NCBI RefSeq assembly: GCF_014648815.1
Contig: NZ_BMRV01000007.1
Span: 62,001 to 126,000 of the forward strand
Length of the DNA: 64,000 nt
Source: Streptomyces flaveolus
GTDB taxonomy: Bacteria; Actinomycetota; Actinomycetes; Streptomycetales; Streptomycetaceae
Direction: 5' to 3'
The notes under the pieces were generated by a model. It searched no databases, was not told the DNA's origin, and saw nothing but the letters and a program-made list of their open reading frames with translations. The position numbers and the translations under genes were made by a program. Each line of letters begins with the position of its first letter. The first letter of the stretch is position 1. Below, one piece after another: positions 32,339 through 41,415 of this stretch.

Positions 32339-33286
32339 ATGACCAGCATCGACGTCCAGAACCTCACCAAGGAGTACGGCACCCGACGAGCCGTCGACGA
32401 CCTCACCTTCACCGTGCGCCCCGGCCGCGTCACCGGATTCCTCGGTCCCAACGGTGCCGGGAAGTCCACCACCATGCGGCTGGTGCTCGGCCTGGACCGG
32501 CCCACCTCCGGGACCGCCACCGTCGGCGGGCGCCCCTACGACACGCTCCCCGAGCCGCTGCGGCACGTCGGCGCCCTGCTCGACGCGCACGCCGCGCACG
32601 GCTCGCGCACCGCCCGTGACCACCTGCGCGTCCTGGCGGCGAGCAACCGTGTCCCGGTCCGCCGGGTCGACGAGGTGCTGGAGGAGACGGGTATCGCGTC
32701 GGCGGCCCGCCGCCGGGTGAGGACGTACTCCCTGGGCATGCGCCAGCGGCTGGGCATCGCCGCCGCGCTCCTTGGCGACCCCGAGGTGATCATGCTGGAC
32801 GAGCCCTCCAACGGGCTGGACCCCGAAGGCATCATCTGGATCCGTGAGCTGCTGCGGCGGCTCGCGGCCGAGGGCCGCACGGTTCTGGTCTCCAGTCACC
32901 TGATGAACGAGACCGCGTCCTTCGCCGACCACCTGGTGGTCCTCGGCCGGGGCCGGCTGCTGGCCGACACCCCGATGCGGGAGTTCATCGACGCGCGCGT
33001 GCGGCCGCGTGTCCGCATCCGCACCTCGGACGCCGGCGCCCTGAAGTCCGTCCTCGCCCGGCACGGCCACGACGCGGTGGAACACGCCGACGGGCACTGG
33101 ACCGTGCACCACGCGCGCGTGGACGACATCGGCCGCGTCGTCTCCGGGGCGGGCGTCCCGATCCTCGAACTGGCCCCGGACGAGGGGACCTTGGAGCAGG
33201 CCTACCTGGACCTGACGGCCGCCGAGGCCGAGTTCACGGCGCAGCCCGCTCAGCCCGTGCAGCCCGCACAGTCCCAGGAGGCCTGA
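32339..33286 (+). CDS. ABC transporter ATP-binding protein (DrrA-like)
   Basis: A 315-residue ATPase. Walker A is LGPNGAGKSTT near residue 40, the signature is YSLGMRQRLGIAAAL, Walker B is VIMLDEPSNGLDP, and the H-loop is VSSHLMNE. The C-terminal extension of ~90 residues is typical of DrrA/BcrA exporters, which move drugs or lipids outward. The ATG at 32339 is used; the longer frame from 32138 would overlap the divergent kinase. The permease gene follows two bases after its stop. Confidence 0.93.
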   Translation: MTSIDVQNLTKEYGTRRAVDDLTFTVRPGRVTGFLGPNGAGKSTTMRLVLGLDRPTSGTATVGGRPYDTLPEPLRHVGALLDAHAAHGSRTARDHLRVLAASNRVPVRRVDEVLEETGIASAARRRVRTYSLGMRQRLGIAAALLGDPEVIMLDEPSNGLDPEGIIWIRELLRRLAAEGRTVLVSSHLMNETASFADHLVVLGRGRLLADTPMREFIDARVRPRVRIRTSDAGALKSVLARHGHDAVEHADGHWTVHHARVDDIGRVVSGAGVPILELAPDEGTLEQAYLDLTAAEAEFTAQPAQPVQPAQSQEA

Positions 33287-33288
33287 CC

Positions 33289-34014
33289 ATGCACGTCACA
33301 CCCGTACTCCGCTCCGAGGCGCTCAAGATCCGCACCGTGCGCTCGCTGTGCGGCACACTGCTGGCCGTCTTCGCGGTCACCACGGCGTTCTCCGCGCTGG
33401 CCGGTTCCTCCGGCACCTCCGACCCGGGCTTCGACCCCCTGTTCACGGCCCTGTCCGGCGTCTGGCCGGGGCAGATCGCCGCGATCGCCTTCGGGGCCAT
33501 GGCCGTGTCGTCGGAGTACCAAGGGAACGGCATCCGGCTCTCTCTGGCCGCGGTCCCGCAGCGCGGCCGGTGGTTCGCGGCGAAGCTCGTGGTCGTCGCG
33601 GTACCGGTCCTGACCGTGGGGCTGCTGACCGCCGGCGCCGCCCTCGTCGCGGCCCGGGCGGGCCTCGGCCCGGCGGCGGACGGACTCACCGCCGGCGAGC
33701 AGGTGCGCGGGGTGGTGGGCTGCGGGATCTACCTGATGCTGATGGCCCTGCTCGCCGCCGGTCTCACCGCTCTGTTCCGCAGCGGCATGGCCACGCTGTC
33801 CACCGTCATCCCCTTCATCCTCGTCGTCTCGTTCGTGATCGGGGACGCGGCGGGCGGCGCCACCGACTTCCTGCCGGACAAGGCGGGTCAAGTCGTCCTG
33901 TACCAGGCGCACGACGGGTCCCTGGGCCCGTGGACGGGACTCGCGGTGACCGCACTGTGGGCGGCCGCCGCCGTCCTCGCGGGGGCCTGGCGGCTGCGCC
34001 ACCGGGACGCCTGA
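33289..34014 (+). CDS. ABC transporter permease (ABC-2 type)
   Basis: A 241-residue membrane protein with six predicted helices. It begins LRSEALKIRTVRS, a cytoplasmic helix common to ABC-2 permeases of bacitracin/lantibiotic exporters, and has E-Y-Q-G-N-G-I-R-L-S in the first loop. CAGGAGG precedes its ATG, inside the end of the ATPase gene. It forms the channel for the ATPase at 32339. Expression is probably under the divergent two-component system. Confidence 0.9.
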   Translation: MHVTPVLRSEALKIRTVRSLCGTLLAVFAVTTAFSALAGSSGTSDPGFDPLFTALSGVWPGQIAAIAFGAMAVSSEYQGNGIRLSLAAVPQRGRWFAAKLVVVAVPVLTVGLLTAGAALVAARAGLGPAADGLTAGEQVRGVVGCGIYLMLMALLAAGLTALFRSGMATLSTVIPFILVVSFVIGDAAGGATDFLPDKAGQVVLYQAHDGSLGPWTGLAVTALWAAAAVLAGAWRLRHRDA

Positions 34015-34070
34015 GCCGGGCGCGGCTGACGCACCGCCAATTGTCAGTGGCGGCCGGTTTACTGGATCGC

Positions 34071-34511
34071 ATGAACATCGCGCAGCACATCGCGCTCATC
34101 GACGAGCTGTGCTTCCGGCCCTTCCCGGCGGAGCACGGCCCGTCGGGCGACGGCGCAGGGGGTCCGGGCCGGGTCGTCGTGGTGCTGGAGAGCAGCCACG
34201 GCCTGCGCGGCGGCGACCGGGCGGAGCGGGCGGTGACGGTCGAGCAGTACGAGAAGTGCAGGGACGCTCTCCACGAGCGCCTCGCCACGCGCTGGGGGGA
34301 GACGGACCCCTGGAACCTGCAGACGGTCCTGCTGCGGACCGAGGCGGAGGAGATACCCGAGCCGTGGGCCACCCTCAGCGCCCGTGCCCGCGTGGCCTAC
34401 CTCTGGGACGCGGAGGGGACGGGCCGATGGATCGCGGTGGCCGTCGCCGACCGGGACGAGACGGACGAGGTGCAGTTGCTGGCCGTGGTCACGGAGCAGG
34501 CCCCGCCGTGA
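34071..34511 (+). CDS. Hypothetical protein, 146 residues
   Basis: I do not recognise this protein. It is small, acidic and soluble, with a possible alpha/beta fold. VVVVLESSHGLRGGD lies near residue 37, EQYEKCRDALHERLA in the middle, and WIAVAVADRDETDEVQLLAVVTE near the C-terminus. The ATG at 34071 follows the permease stop by 56 bp, and TTGTCA in between may be part of a promoter. It converges with the glycosylase gene, with a 7-bp gap. Codon use is normal for the neighbourhood, so it looks native. Confidence 0.65.
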   Translation: MNIAQHIALIDELCFRPFPAEHGPSGDGAGGPGRVVVVLESSHGLRGGDRAERAVTVEQYEKCRDALHERLATRWGETDPWNLQTVLLRTEAEEIPEPWATLSARARVAYLWDAEGTGRWIAVAVADRDETDEVQLLAVVTEQAPP

Positions 34512-34518
34512 CCGCCGC

Positions 34519-35070
34519 CTACGCCTCCGGTTCCGCCGCGATCCGCAGCCGCGCGAACTCCTCCGCCATCGTCTGCGCGGTCCAGTGCGCGTTCAGCCCG
34601 CTGGGGTTGGGCAGGACCCACACCCGGGTGCCCCCGATCGTCCGCTCCTGCGGGCCCACCTGGGCCTTGCGGTCGTCGAACGCCGCCCGGTACGCGGTGA
34701 CACCGACGACGGCCAGCCAACGGGGCCGCAGCCGCGCCACCTTCAGCGCCAGCAGCCGGCCGCCCTCCCGGTACTCCTCGGCGGTCAGCTCGTCCGCCCG
34801 CGCGCTCGCCCGGGCCACGACGTTGGTGATGCCGAGTCCGTACGACAGCAGCTCCTGCTGCTCCGACGGCTTCAGCTGCCGCGGAGTGAAGCCGGACAGA
34901 TGCAGCACCGGCCAGAACCGGTTGCCCGGGCGGGCGAAGTGGTGCCCCGTCGCCGCCGACAGCAGGCCGGGGTTGATGCCGCAGAACAGCACGTGGAGGC
35001 CGTCCGCGACGACGTCCGGTACGAGACGGTCGCGGGCGGCCTCCAGTTCGGCCCGGGTGAAGCGGGTCAG
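34519..35070 (-). CDS. mug: G/U mismatch-specific uracil-DNA glycosylase (Mug type)
   Basis: A 183-residue uracil-DNA glycosylase of family 2. The catalytic-pocket motif LFCGINPG is near residue 26, and the wedge motif LPNPSGLN is close to the C-terminus. It would excise U (and perhaps ethenocytosine) opposite G. The frame contains no ATG, GTG or TTG before the conserved domain. The only sensible start is the CTG at 35070, which overlaps the purB stop as CTGA and has CGGAG seven bases upstream. Translation is therefore probably coupled to purB. A later GTG would cut into the GINPG motif. Confidence 0.85.
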   Translation of the reverse strand: MTRFTRAELEAARDRLVPDVVADGLHVLFCGINPGLLSAATGHHFARPGNRFWPVLHLSGFTPRQLKPSEQQELLSYGLGITNVVARASARADELTAEEYREGGRLLALKVARLRPRWLAVVGVTAYRAAFDDRKAQVGPQERTIGGTRVWVLPNPSGLNAHWTAQTMAEEFARLRIAAEPEA

Positions 35071-36509
35071 AGGATCGCTCCGGGGGTGTAGCCCGCGGCG
35101 GCCGGGTGCTGCTTGACGATCTCCTCGATCCGGCCGACGACGACGCCGACCTGGTCGGCCGCGGCGCCGGTGAAGGAGAGCTTGTCGGCCATCAGGGCGT
35201 CCAGCCCGGCACGGTCCAGCGGGATGCGCTCGTCGGCGGCCAGCTTGTCGAGGAGCTCGTTGCGCTCGGCGCCCTGCTCGCGCATCGCCAGCGCGGAGGC
35301 GACGGCGTTCTCCTTGATCGCCTCGTGCGCGACCTCCCGGCCGACCCCGGCCCGCACCGCACCCATCAGCACCTTGGTGGTGGCGAGGAACGGCAGGTAG
35401 CGGTCCAGCTCGCGGGCCACGACGGCGGGGAAGGCGCCGAACTCGTCGAGCACGGTCAGGAACGTCTCCAGCAGCCCGTCCAGCGCGAAGAACGCGTCCG
35501 GCAGCGCGACCCGGCGCACCACCGAGCAGGACACGTCGCCCTCGTTCCACTGGTCGCCCGCCAGCTCGCCGGTCATCGAGGCGTAGCCGCGCAGGATCAC
35601 CATCAGGCCGTTCACGCGCTCGCAGGAGCGGGTGTTCATCTTGTGCGGCATCGCCGAGGAGCCGACCTGGCCGGGCTTGAAGCCCTCGGTGACCAGCTCG
35701 TGCCCGGCCATCAGCCGGATCGTCTTCGCCAGCGAGGACGGCGCCGCCGCCAGCTGCACCAGCGCGGTGACGACCTCGTAGTCCAGCGAGCGCGGGTAGA
35801 CCTGGCCGACGGAGGTGAACGCCTGCGAGAAGCCGAGGTGCCCGGCGATCCGCTGCTCCAGCTCCGCGAGCTTGCCGGCGTCCCCGCCGAGCAGGTCCAG
35901 CATGTCCTGGGCGGTGCCGACGGGGCCCTTGATGCCGCGCAGCGGGTAGCGGCCGAGCAGTTCCTCCACCCGGCCGTGGGCCACGAGCAGCTCGTCGGCG
36001 GCGGTGGCGAACCGCTTGCCCAGCGTCGTCGCCTGCGCGGCCACGTTGTGCGAGCGGCCGGCCATGACCAGCTCGGCGTACTCGCCGGCCAGCTTGCCGA
36101 GGCGGGCCAGGACGGCCACCGAACGGTCGCGGATCAGCTCCAGCGACAGCCGGATCTGCAGCTGCTCGACGTTCTCCGTCAGGTCGCGGGAGGTCATGCC
36201 CTTGTGCACGTGCTCGTGCCCGGCGAGGTCGTTGAACTCCTCGATCCGCGCCTTCACGTCGTGCCGCGTGACCTTCTCGCGCTCGGCGATGGAGGCCAGG
36301 TCGACCTGGTCGAGGACGCGCTCGTAGTCGGCGATCGCGGCGTCGGGCACCTCGATGCCCAGGTCCTTCTGGGCACGCAGCACGGCGAGCCAGAGCTGCC
36401 GCTCGAGCTTCACCTTCTGCTCGGGCGACCAGAGCGTGGCGAGCTCGGCGGAGGCGTAGCGTCCGGCGAGGACGTTCGGGATGCGGGGCTTGGCGGGAGC
36501 GGAAGTCAC
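35067..36509 (-). CDS. purB: Adenylosuccinate lyase
   Basis: A 480-residue member of the fumarase/aspartase superfamily. It makes fumarate from SAICAR and from adenylosuccinate, in two steps of purine synthesis. The signature loop GSSAMPHKMN is present, with TSRDLTENVEQ and RSHNVAAQATTLGKR as further active-site stretches. Length fits the actinobacterial PurB type. GTG 36509 begins the conserved VTSAPAKPRIPNVLAGRY. A TAGAAT box eight bases upstream suggests a leaderless mRNA. The stop overlaps the glycosylase start. Confidence 0.95.
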   Translation of the reverse strand: MTSAPAKPRIPNVLAGRYASAELATLWSPEQKVKLERQLWLAVLRAQKDLGIEVPDAAIADYERVLDQVDLASIAEREKVTRHDVKARIEEFNDLAGHEHVHKGMTSRDLTENVEQLQIRLSLELIRDRSVAVLARLGKLAGEYAELVMAGRSHNVAAQATTLGKRFATAADELLVAHGRVEELLGRYPLRGIKGPVGTAQDMLDLLGGDAGKLAELEQRIAGHLGFSQAFTSVGQVYPRSLDYEVVTALVQLAAAPSSLAKTIRLMAGHELVTEGFKPGQVGSSAMPHKMNTRSCERVNGLMVILRGYASMTGELAGDQWNEGDVSCSVVRRVALPDAFFALDGLLETFLTVLDEFGAFPAVVARELDRYLPFLATTKVLMGAVRAGVGREVAHEAIKENAVASALAMREQGAERNELLDKLAADERIPLDRAGLDALMADKLSFTGAAADQVGVVVGRIEEIVKQHPAAAGYTPGAIL

Positions 36510-36517
36510 GTAAACGG

Positions 36518-36523
36518 ATTCTA
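36518..36523 (-). promoter_or_regulatory. -10 box TAGAAT for purB, leaderless
   Basis: Read on the minus strand, TAGAAT is followed by eight bases and the GTG at 36509, with no ribosome-binding sequence. No good -35 box is seen. Confidence 0.5.
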
Positions 36524-36597
36524 CTGGCGATTCGTGCAGGCCAGCGCCGCGGGGTTGTTCGTCGGAAGCTACGAACACCGTGCTGGCCCGCGAAGGA

Positions 36598-37377
36598 TCA
36601 CGCCGGATCCTCGTACGGCAGCAGCTCCGGGCGCTTGGGCGGCAGGCCGTCGCCGGACGAGCGGCCCGTCAGCCTGCGGCCTATCCAGGGCAGCAGGTGC
36701 TGCCGGGCGAACCGGACGTCCGCGGTGCGGCGCATGATCCAGCCCGGCGGCGGCGACGCCGGGATCGGGGCGTGCCACTGGGGGTCCTCGGGCTCGTAGC
36801 CGAGCGCCTGCCACACGGCCTCCGCGACCCGGCGGTGACCGTCGGCCGTCAGGTGCAGCCGGTCCACGTCCCACAGGCGCGGGTCGGCCAGCGACTGCGC
36901 CCCGTACAGGTCCACGACCACGGCCCCGTGCTGCCCGGCGAGGTCGTCGATGATCGCGAACAGCGCCTCCATGCGCGGCCGGAACCGCTCCAGCACCGGG
37001 CCCTGCCGGCCGGGGCTGCGCATCAGCACCAGCTGCTTGCAGTTCGGGGCCAGCCGCTCCGCGGCCTGCGTCAGCAGATCCCGTACCCGGGCCATGTCGC
37101 ACTTGGGCCGCAGGGTGTCGTTGAGCCCGCCGACCAGCGTGATCACATCGGCTCCCATGGCCGCCGCGACGTCCACCTGCTCGTCGACGATCTGCCCGAT
37201 CAGCTTCCCGCGCACGGCGAGGTTCGCGTACCGGAAACCGGGGGAGCGGGCGGCCATCCGCGCCGCGAGGACGTCGGCCCAGCCCCGGTAGGAACCGTCG
37301 GGCAGCAGGTCGGACATGCCCTCGGTGAAGGAGTCGCCGACGGCGACGAGGCTGGTGTGGGTGGGGTTCGTCTGCAT
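36598..37377 (-). CDS. SGNH/GDSL-family hydrolase
   Basis: A 259-residue SGNH hydrolase. Block I is VAVGDSFTEG (nucleophile Ser16), block III is GGLND, and block V is DVDRLHLTADGH with the Asp-His pair. There is no signal peptide, so it is probably an intracellular esterase or acyl-ester hydrolase. The substrate is unknown. The C-terminal ~60 residues form a Pro/Arg-rich extension (PPPGWIMRRT, then PKRPELLPYEDPA). The ATG at 37377 fits block I spacing. It lies downstream of the CNNM pair on the same strand. Confidence 0.9.
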   Translation of the reverse strand: MQTNPTHTSLVAVGDSFTEGMSDLLPDGSYRGWADVLAARMAARSPGFRYANLAVRGKLIGQIVDEQVDVAAAMGADVITLVGGLNDTLRPKCDMARVRDLLTQAAERLAPNCKQLVLMRSPGRQGPVLERFRPRMEALFAIIDDLAGQHGAVVVDLYGAQSLADPRLWDVDRLHLTADGHRRVAEAVWQALGYEPEDPQWHAPIPASPPPGWIMRRTADVRFARQHLLPWIGRRLTGRSSGDGLPPKRPELLPYEDPA

Positions 37378-37441
37378 GGCGACGAAGATGGTAACCCGAC
37401 TCCATACCCGCCGGTCGGTCGCCCTCCGCGGGGGCGGCCGG

Positions 37442-38455
37442 TCAGGTGCGCCGGCCGAACAGCTCCCGCAGCACGTCCTCCATGGTCACCAGTCCCGCCA
37501 GCCGCCCGTCGGAGCCCAGGACCGCCGCCAGGTGCGTACGGCTGCCGCGCATCGCCGTGAGCACGTCGTCCAGCGGCGTGGCCTCCCGCACCCGGGCGAT
37601 GGGCCGCATGTCCCGCAACCGGAACGGCAGGTCCCGGGGGGAGGCGTCCAGGGCGTCCTTGACGTGCAGGTAGCCGACGATCCGCCGCCCGTCGTCCACC
37701 ACCGGGAAGCGCGAGAACCCGGACTCGGCCGACAACCGCTCCAACTGCTCCGGCGTGATGCCCACGCGCGCGTGCACGACGCGTTCCAGCGGCAGCACCA
37801 CGTCCCGCACCGGCCGGCGGCCCAGTTCCAGGGCGTCGTGCAGCCGCTCCTGGGCGCGGTCGTCGATCAGCCCGGCCTCGCTGGCGTCCTTGACGATCTC
37901 GGCCAGCTCCCGGTCCGTGAAGGTCGCCGAGACCTCGTTCTTCGCCTCCACCCGGAGCAGCTTGAGCAGCGCGTTCGCGAAGGCGTTCACCGTGAAGATC
38001 ACCGGGCGCAGCGCGCGGGACAGCCCCACCAGTGGCGGCCCGAGCAGCAGCGCGCTGCGCACCGGCTCGGCCAGCGCGATGTTCTTCGGGACCATCTCGC
38101 CGAGCAGCATGTGCAGGTACGTCGCCAGGGCCAGGGCGATCACGAAGGACACCGCGTGCCCCGCTCCCGACGGCACGCCCACCGCGTGGAACACCGGCTC
38201 CAGCAGATGCGCGATCGCCGGTTCCGCGACGATGCCGAGGACCAGCGTGCACAGCGTGATGCCCAGCTGGGCCGCCGCCAGCAGCGCGGACACGTGCTCC
38301 AGACCCCACAGCACGCTCTTCGCCCGCCGGTCGCCCTCCTCGGCGTACGGCTCCACCTGGCTGCGGCGCACGGAGATCAGCGCGAACTCGGCGCCCACGA
38401 AGAAGGCGTTGACGACGAGCGTCGCCAGACCGATCAGCAGCTGTACGGCGGTCAC
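37442..38455 (-). CDS. CNNM/CorC-like membrane protein with CBS pair (short form)
   Basis: A 337-residue protein with an N-terminal DUF21/CNNM transmembrane domain (NAFFVGAEFALISVRRSQVE, then GELMV-type LGEMVPKNIALAEP) and a CBS pair (VLPLERVVHARVG, GYLHVKDAL, TMEDVLRELFG). Members are linked to Mg2+/Co2+ efflux or to antibiotic and stress resistance. It lacks the CorC_HlyC C-terminal domain that its upstream partner has. ATGA overlap with that partner indicates a two-gene operon, and the two may form heterodimers. Confidence 0.9.
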   Translation of the reverse strand: MTAVQLLIGLATLVVNAFFVGAEFALISVRRSQVEPYAEEGDRRAKSVLWGLEHVSALLAAAQLGITLCTLVLGIVAEPAIAHLLEPVFHAVGVPSGAGHAVSFVIALALATYLHMLLGEMVPKNIALAEPVRSALLLGPPLVGLSRALRPVIFTVNAFANALLKLLRVEAKNEVSATFTDRELAEIVKDASEAGLIDDRAQERLHDALELGRRPVRDVVLPLERVVHARVGITPEQLERLSAESGFSRFPVVDDGRRIVGYLHVKDALDASPRDLPFRLRDMRPIARVREATPLDDVLTAMRGSRTHLAAVLGSDGRLAGLVTMEDVLRELFGRRT

Positions 38456-39801
38456 CGTCCGGCCTCCCCGTCCTCGCCGTCACGGGACCGTTCGTCGTCG
38501 AGCGGCGCGTGCAGCAGCACCCTGGCCGCCCGGCGCCCCGTCGCGTCCACGACGTCCAGCCGCCAGCCCTCGAGGTCGACGGTGTCGCCGACGGCGGGGA
38601 TGTGGCCCAGCCGGGCCGCGACCAGTCCGGCGACCGTCTCGTACGGACCCTCCGGCACCCGCAGGCCGAGGCGGACGAGCCGGTCCACCCGGGCCGCGCC
38701 GTCGGCCCAGAACAGCGCGTGGCCCTGCTCGTCGGTGCCGGCCGCGTCCAGCTCGGGGATCTCGTGCGGATCGTGCTCGTCGCGCACCTCGCCGACGACC
38801 TCCTCGACGATGTCCTCCAGCGTGGCCACGCCCGCCGTCCCGCCGTACTCGTCGATGACGACGGCCATCGTGCGCCGCCCGGACAGCCGGTCCAGGAGCC
38901 GGTCGACGGTCAGGGTCTCGGGCACGAGCAGCGGCTCGCGCATCAGCTCGGCGACCGGCACCCGGGGCCGGCGCTCGGCGGGCACCGCCAGCACGTCCTT
39001 CACGTGGGCCGTCCCCACCACCGCGTCGAGGGTGTCCCGGAAGACAGGGAACCGGGACAGCCCGGTCGCCCGCGTCGCGTTCGCCACGTCCTCGCAGGTC
39101 GCCCGCCAGTCCAGGGCGATGACCTGGACGCGCGGGGTCATCACGTTCTCCGCCGTCAGGTCGGCGAGGTTCAGGGTCCGCACGAACAGTTCGGCGGTGT
39201 CGGGCTCCAGGGCGCCCTCCTTGGCGGAGTGCCGGGCGAGCGCCGCCAGCTCCTGCGGCCCGCGCGCGGACGCGAGTTCCTCCGCGGGCTCCACGCCGAG
39301 GCGGCGCACGACGCGGTTGGCCGAGTTGTTCAGATGGGTGATGAAGGGCCGGAAGGCCATGCTGAACCAGCGCTGCGGACCGCCCACCCGTTTGGCGACG
39401 GCCAGCGGCGAGGAGATCGCCCAGTTCTTCGGCACCAGCTCGCCGACGATCATCAGGAAGACCGTGGACAGGGCGGTGCCCAGCACCAGCGCCAGCGAGG
39501 AGGCCGCCGAGCGGGACACCCCGGCGTCCTCCAGCGGGCCCGCGATGAGCGCCGCGACCGACGGTTCGGCCAGCATGCCGACCACCAGGTTGGTGACCGT
39601 GATGCCGAGCTGCGCCCCGGACAGCTGGAACGTCAGATTCCGTACGCCCTTCAACGCGCTCGCCGCGCCCCGTTCGCCGCGCGCGGCGGCGCGCTCCAGT
39701 TCGCCGCGCTCGACGGTGGTCAGCGAGAACTCGGCCGCGACGAAGGCGCCGCACGCGAGCGAGAGCAGGATCGCCACCAGCAGCAGGAGCACTTCGGTCA
39801 T
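38452..39801 (-). CDS. CNNM/CorC-like membrane protein with CBS pair and CorC domain (long form)
   Basis: A 449-residue CNNM protein. DUF21 membrane domain (GAFVAAEFSLTTVERGELE, GELVPKNWAISSP) is followed by a CBS pair (NVMTPRVQVIAL, VVIDEYGGTAGVATLEDIVEE). The CorC_HlyC domain comes last (LVRLGLRVPEGPYETVAGLV). This is the complete form of the family, with a possible Mg2+-ATP site between the CBS domains. GAGGTGACCCG precedes ATG 39801. The downstream partner lacks the last domain and overlaps by four bases. Confidence 0.91.
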   Translation of the reverse strand: MTEVLLLLVAILLSLACGAFVAAEFSLTTVERGELERAAARGERGAASALKGVRNLTFQLSGAQLGITVTNLVVGMLAEPSVAALIAGPLEDAGVSRSAASSLALVLGTALSTVFLMIVGELVPKNWAISSPLAVAKRVGGPQRWFSMAFRPFITHLNNSANRVVRRLGVEPAEELASARGPQELAALARHSAKEGALEPDTAELFVRTLNLADLTAENVMTPRVQVIALDWRATCEDVANATRATGLSRFPVFRDTLDAVVGTAHVKDVLAVPAERRPRVPVAELMREPLLVPETLTVDRLLDRLSGRRTMAVVIDEYGGTAGVATLEDIVEEVVGEVRDEHDPHEIPELDAAGTDEQGHALFWADGAARVDRLVRLGLRVPEGPYETVAGLVAARLGHIPAVGDTVDLEGWRLDVVDATGRRAARVLLHAPLDDERSRDGEDGEAGR

Positions 39802-39895
39802 CGGGTCACCTCGGTTCCATGATCGGACAGGACGTGGAGGTTCGCGCGATGTCGTGCGCCGGGACACTCGCTCATGTGCCGGTGCTCACTGCCTT

Positions 39896-40321
39896 TCAGT
39901 CGGTGAGGGGCTTGGCCCAGCGTCGCCACTGCTCCTGGGGCGCGTACCCGGAGGCCCGCCACGCATGCTGCGCCCGTTCGTTGCGCACCAGCACCATCGC
40001 GTCCGCGCGCCGCCCGCCGAGCCGTACGAACCGCGCCTCCGCGGCGTCCAGCAGGGCCGAGCCGATCCCCCGGCGACGATGGTCGGGGTGCACCGCCAGC
40101 CGGTAGAGATGGCAGCGCCAGCCGTCGAAGCCGGCGATCACCGTGCCCACCAGCGTGCCGCCCTGCTCGGCGAGGATCAGCGCGTCGGGATCGCGGGCGA
40201 CCAGACGCTCCACGCCGTCCCGGTCGTCGCTGATGCTCGTCCCCTCCGCGGCCACCTTCCAGAAGGCCAGCACGGCGTCCAGGTCCTCGGGCCCGGCGGC
40301 CCGTATCCGAAGATCGTTCAT
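39896..40321 (-). CDS. GNAT-family N-acetyltransferase
   Basis: A 141-residue single GNAT domain. It has RIRAAGPEDLDAVLAFW at the start, the acetyl-CoA loop RRRGIGSALLDAAE and NERAQHAWRASGYAPQEQW near the end, closely following the RimI/YpeA-like layout. The acceptor may be a protein N-terminus or a small molecule and cannot be told. It lies between the LLM oxidoreductase gene and the CNNM operon, all on the minus strand, with gaps of 68 and 94 bp. Confidence 0.88.
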   Translation of the reverse strand: MNDLRIRAAGPEDLDAVLAFWKVAAEGTSISDDRDGVERLVARDPDALILAEQGGTLVGTVIAGFDGWRCHLYRLAVHPDHRRRGIGSALLDAAEARFVRLGGRRADAMVLVRNERAQHAWRASGYAPQEQWRRWAKPLTD

Positions 40322-40389
40322 CCGGTGATCCCACCACGCGCCGCGGAAGGCCGAAGGCGAATTCCGGCATGCGGACGGCAGGCGGGCCG

Positions 40390-41283
40390 TCAGGCGTCGC
40401 GCAGCGCCCGCATCACCGGGGCGAACGCCTCCATGGACGGCTCCAGGACGGTCAGGTACGTGAATCCGTACCGCTCGCGCTGTGCGCGCACCTGCGCGGT
40501 GATCTCCTCGAGGGTGCCCATCAGGAAGAGGGGCAGCTCCAGCGCCTGGTCAGCGGTCAGGTGCGGCACGCGTTCCAGCAGGGGGCGGACGGCGGCCTCG
40601 CGGTCGCCGGTGACGGCCACCAGTTGGATGAGCAGGTTCAGCTCCGCCGGCTCCTCGCGGCCCGCCGCCAGCTCGCGGTACCGCGCCACGCGTTCGTCGA
40701 GCTCCTCGGCGGTGACGGGCGCCAGCTGCCCCGTCGTGCTCCCCGGCACCGTACGGCCGCCCGTGAACGCGGCGATGTCGGCGTGCCGCGCGGTCAGTTC
40801 CAGCATCCGGTCGCCGTTGGCGCCGATGAGCAGCGGCACCCGGGGCCGCTGCACCGGCCGCGGCAGGTACTCCTCGTCGCCGAGCAGCCGCTCCAGTTCC
40901 TCCACCGTCCGCCGCAGATGATCGACACGTTCGCCCGGTGAGCCGAAGGGCAGACCCGCCGCGTCGTGCTCCGCCCGTACGTAGCCGGTGCCGAGCCCCA
41001 GCTCCAGGCGCCCGCCCGTCAGGGCGTCCGTGGTCGCCACCTCCCGGGCCAGCAGCGCCGGGTTCCAGAATCCGGCGTTGAGCACGAACGTGCCCACCCG
41101 GGGCCGCTCGGTGGCCCGGGCCGCCGCGACCAGCGCCGGGAACGGAGCCACCATGCCGAGATGGTCCGGCACCAGGATCACGTCGTAGCCCAGCTCCTCG
41201 GCCCGCCGGCATTTCTCGCTCCACTGCGCGGCCGGGGCGGAAGCCATCAGATTGACGCCGAAACGGAACGGACGAGTGGACAA
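40390..41283 (-). CDS. LLM-class F420-dependent oxidoreductase
   Basis: A 297-residue TIM-barrel flavin/F420 enzyme of the luciferase-like family. The family's conserved stretches are FRFGVNLM at the start, LVPDHLGM, LTGGRLELGLGTGY and PLLIGANG. The length and the opening MSTRPFRFGV fit the actinobacterial F420 subgroup. Streptomycetes make F420, so this is plausible, but FMN use cannot be excluded. The substrate is unknown. It is divergent (132 bp) from the RHH antitoxin gene. Confidence 0.88.
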   Translation of the reverse strand: MSTRPFRFGVNLMASAPAAQWSEKCRRAEELGYDVILVPDHLGMVAPFPALVAAARATERPRVGTFVLNAGFWNPALLAREVATTDALTGGRLELGLGTGYVRAEHDAAGLPFGSPGERVDHLRRTVEELERLLGDEEYLPRPVQRPRVPLLIGANGDRMLELTARHADIAAFTGGRTVPGSTTGQLAPVTAEELDERVARYRELAAGREEPAELNLLIQLVAVTGDREAAVRPLLERVPHLTADQALELPLFLMGTLEEITAQVRAQRERYGFTYLTVLEPSMEAFAPVMRALRDA

Positions 41284-41387
41284 GACGGCCTCCTCGGGGG
41301 TCTGTGCCGGGGCGCCAGACTAGGGCGCCCCGGCGCACACCGGAATCCTCCCTCGGTACCGGTCCGCCCGTTGCCGCCCTTGCCCCT

Positions 41388-41407
41388 GCTAGCGTTCCGG
41401 CGCTAGC
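41388..41407 (+). promoter_or_regulatory. Operator-like inverted repeat of the RHH/Fic-like pair
   Basis: GCTAGCG (41388-41394) and CGCTAGC (41401-41407) form a perfect 7-6-7 dyad immediately before the ATG at 41416. TTGCCC (41380-41385), an 18-base spacer and TAGCTT (41404-41409) could form a promoter with its start at the ATG, so the dyad would lie across it. Autorepression by the RHH protein is expected. Confidence 0.65.
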
Positions 41408-41415
41408 TTCGAGGT

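Noticed and set aside
37316..40921. A 1201-residue plus-strand frame opposite the CNNM operon
   Set aside because: No recognisable domain; composition is Ser/Arg/Pro-rich; it lies antisense to two CNNM genes, a GNAT gene and an LLM gene that have clear family motifs.
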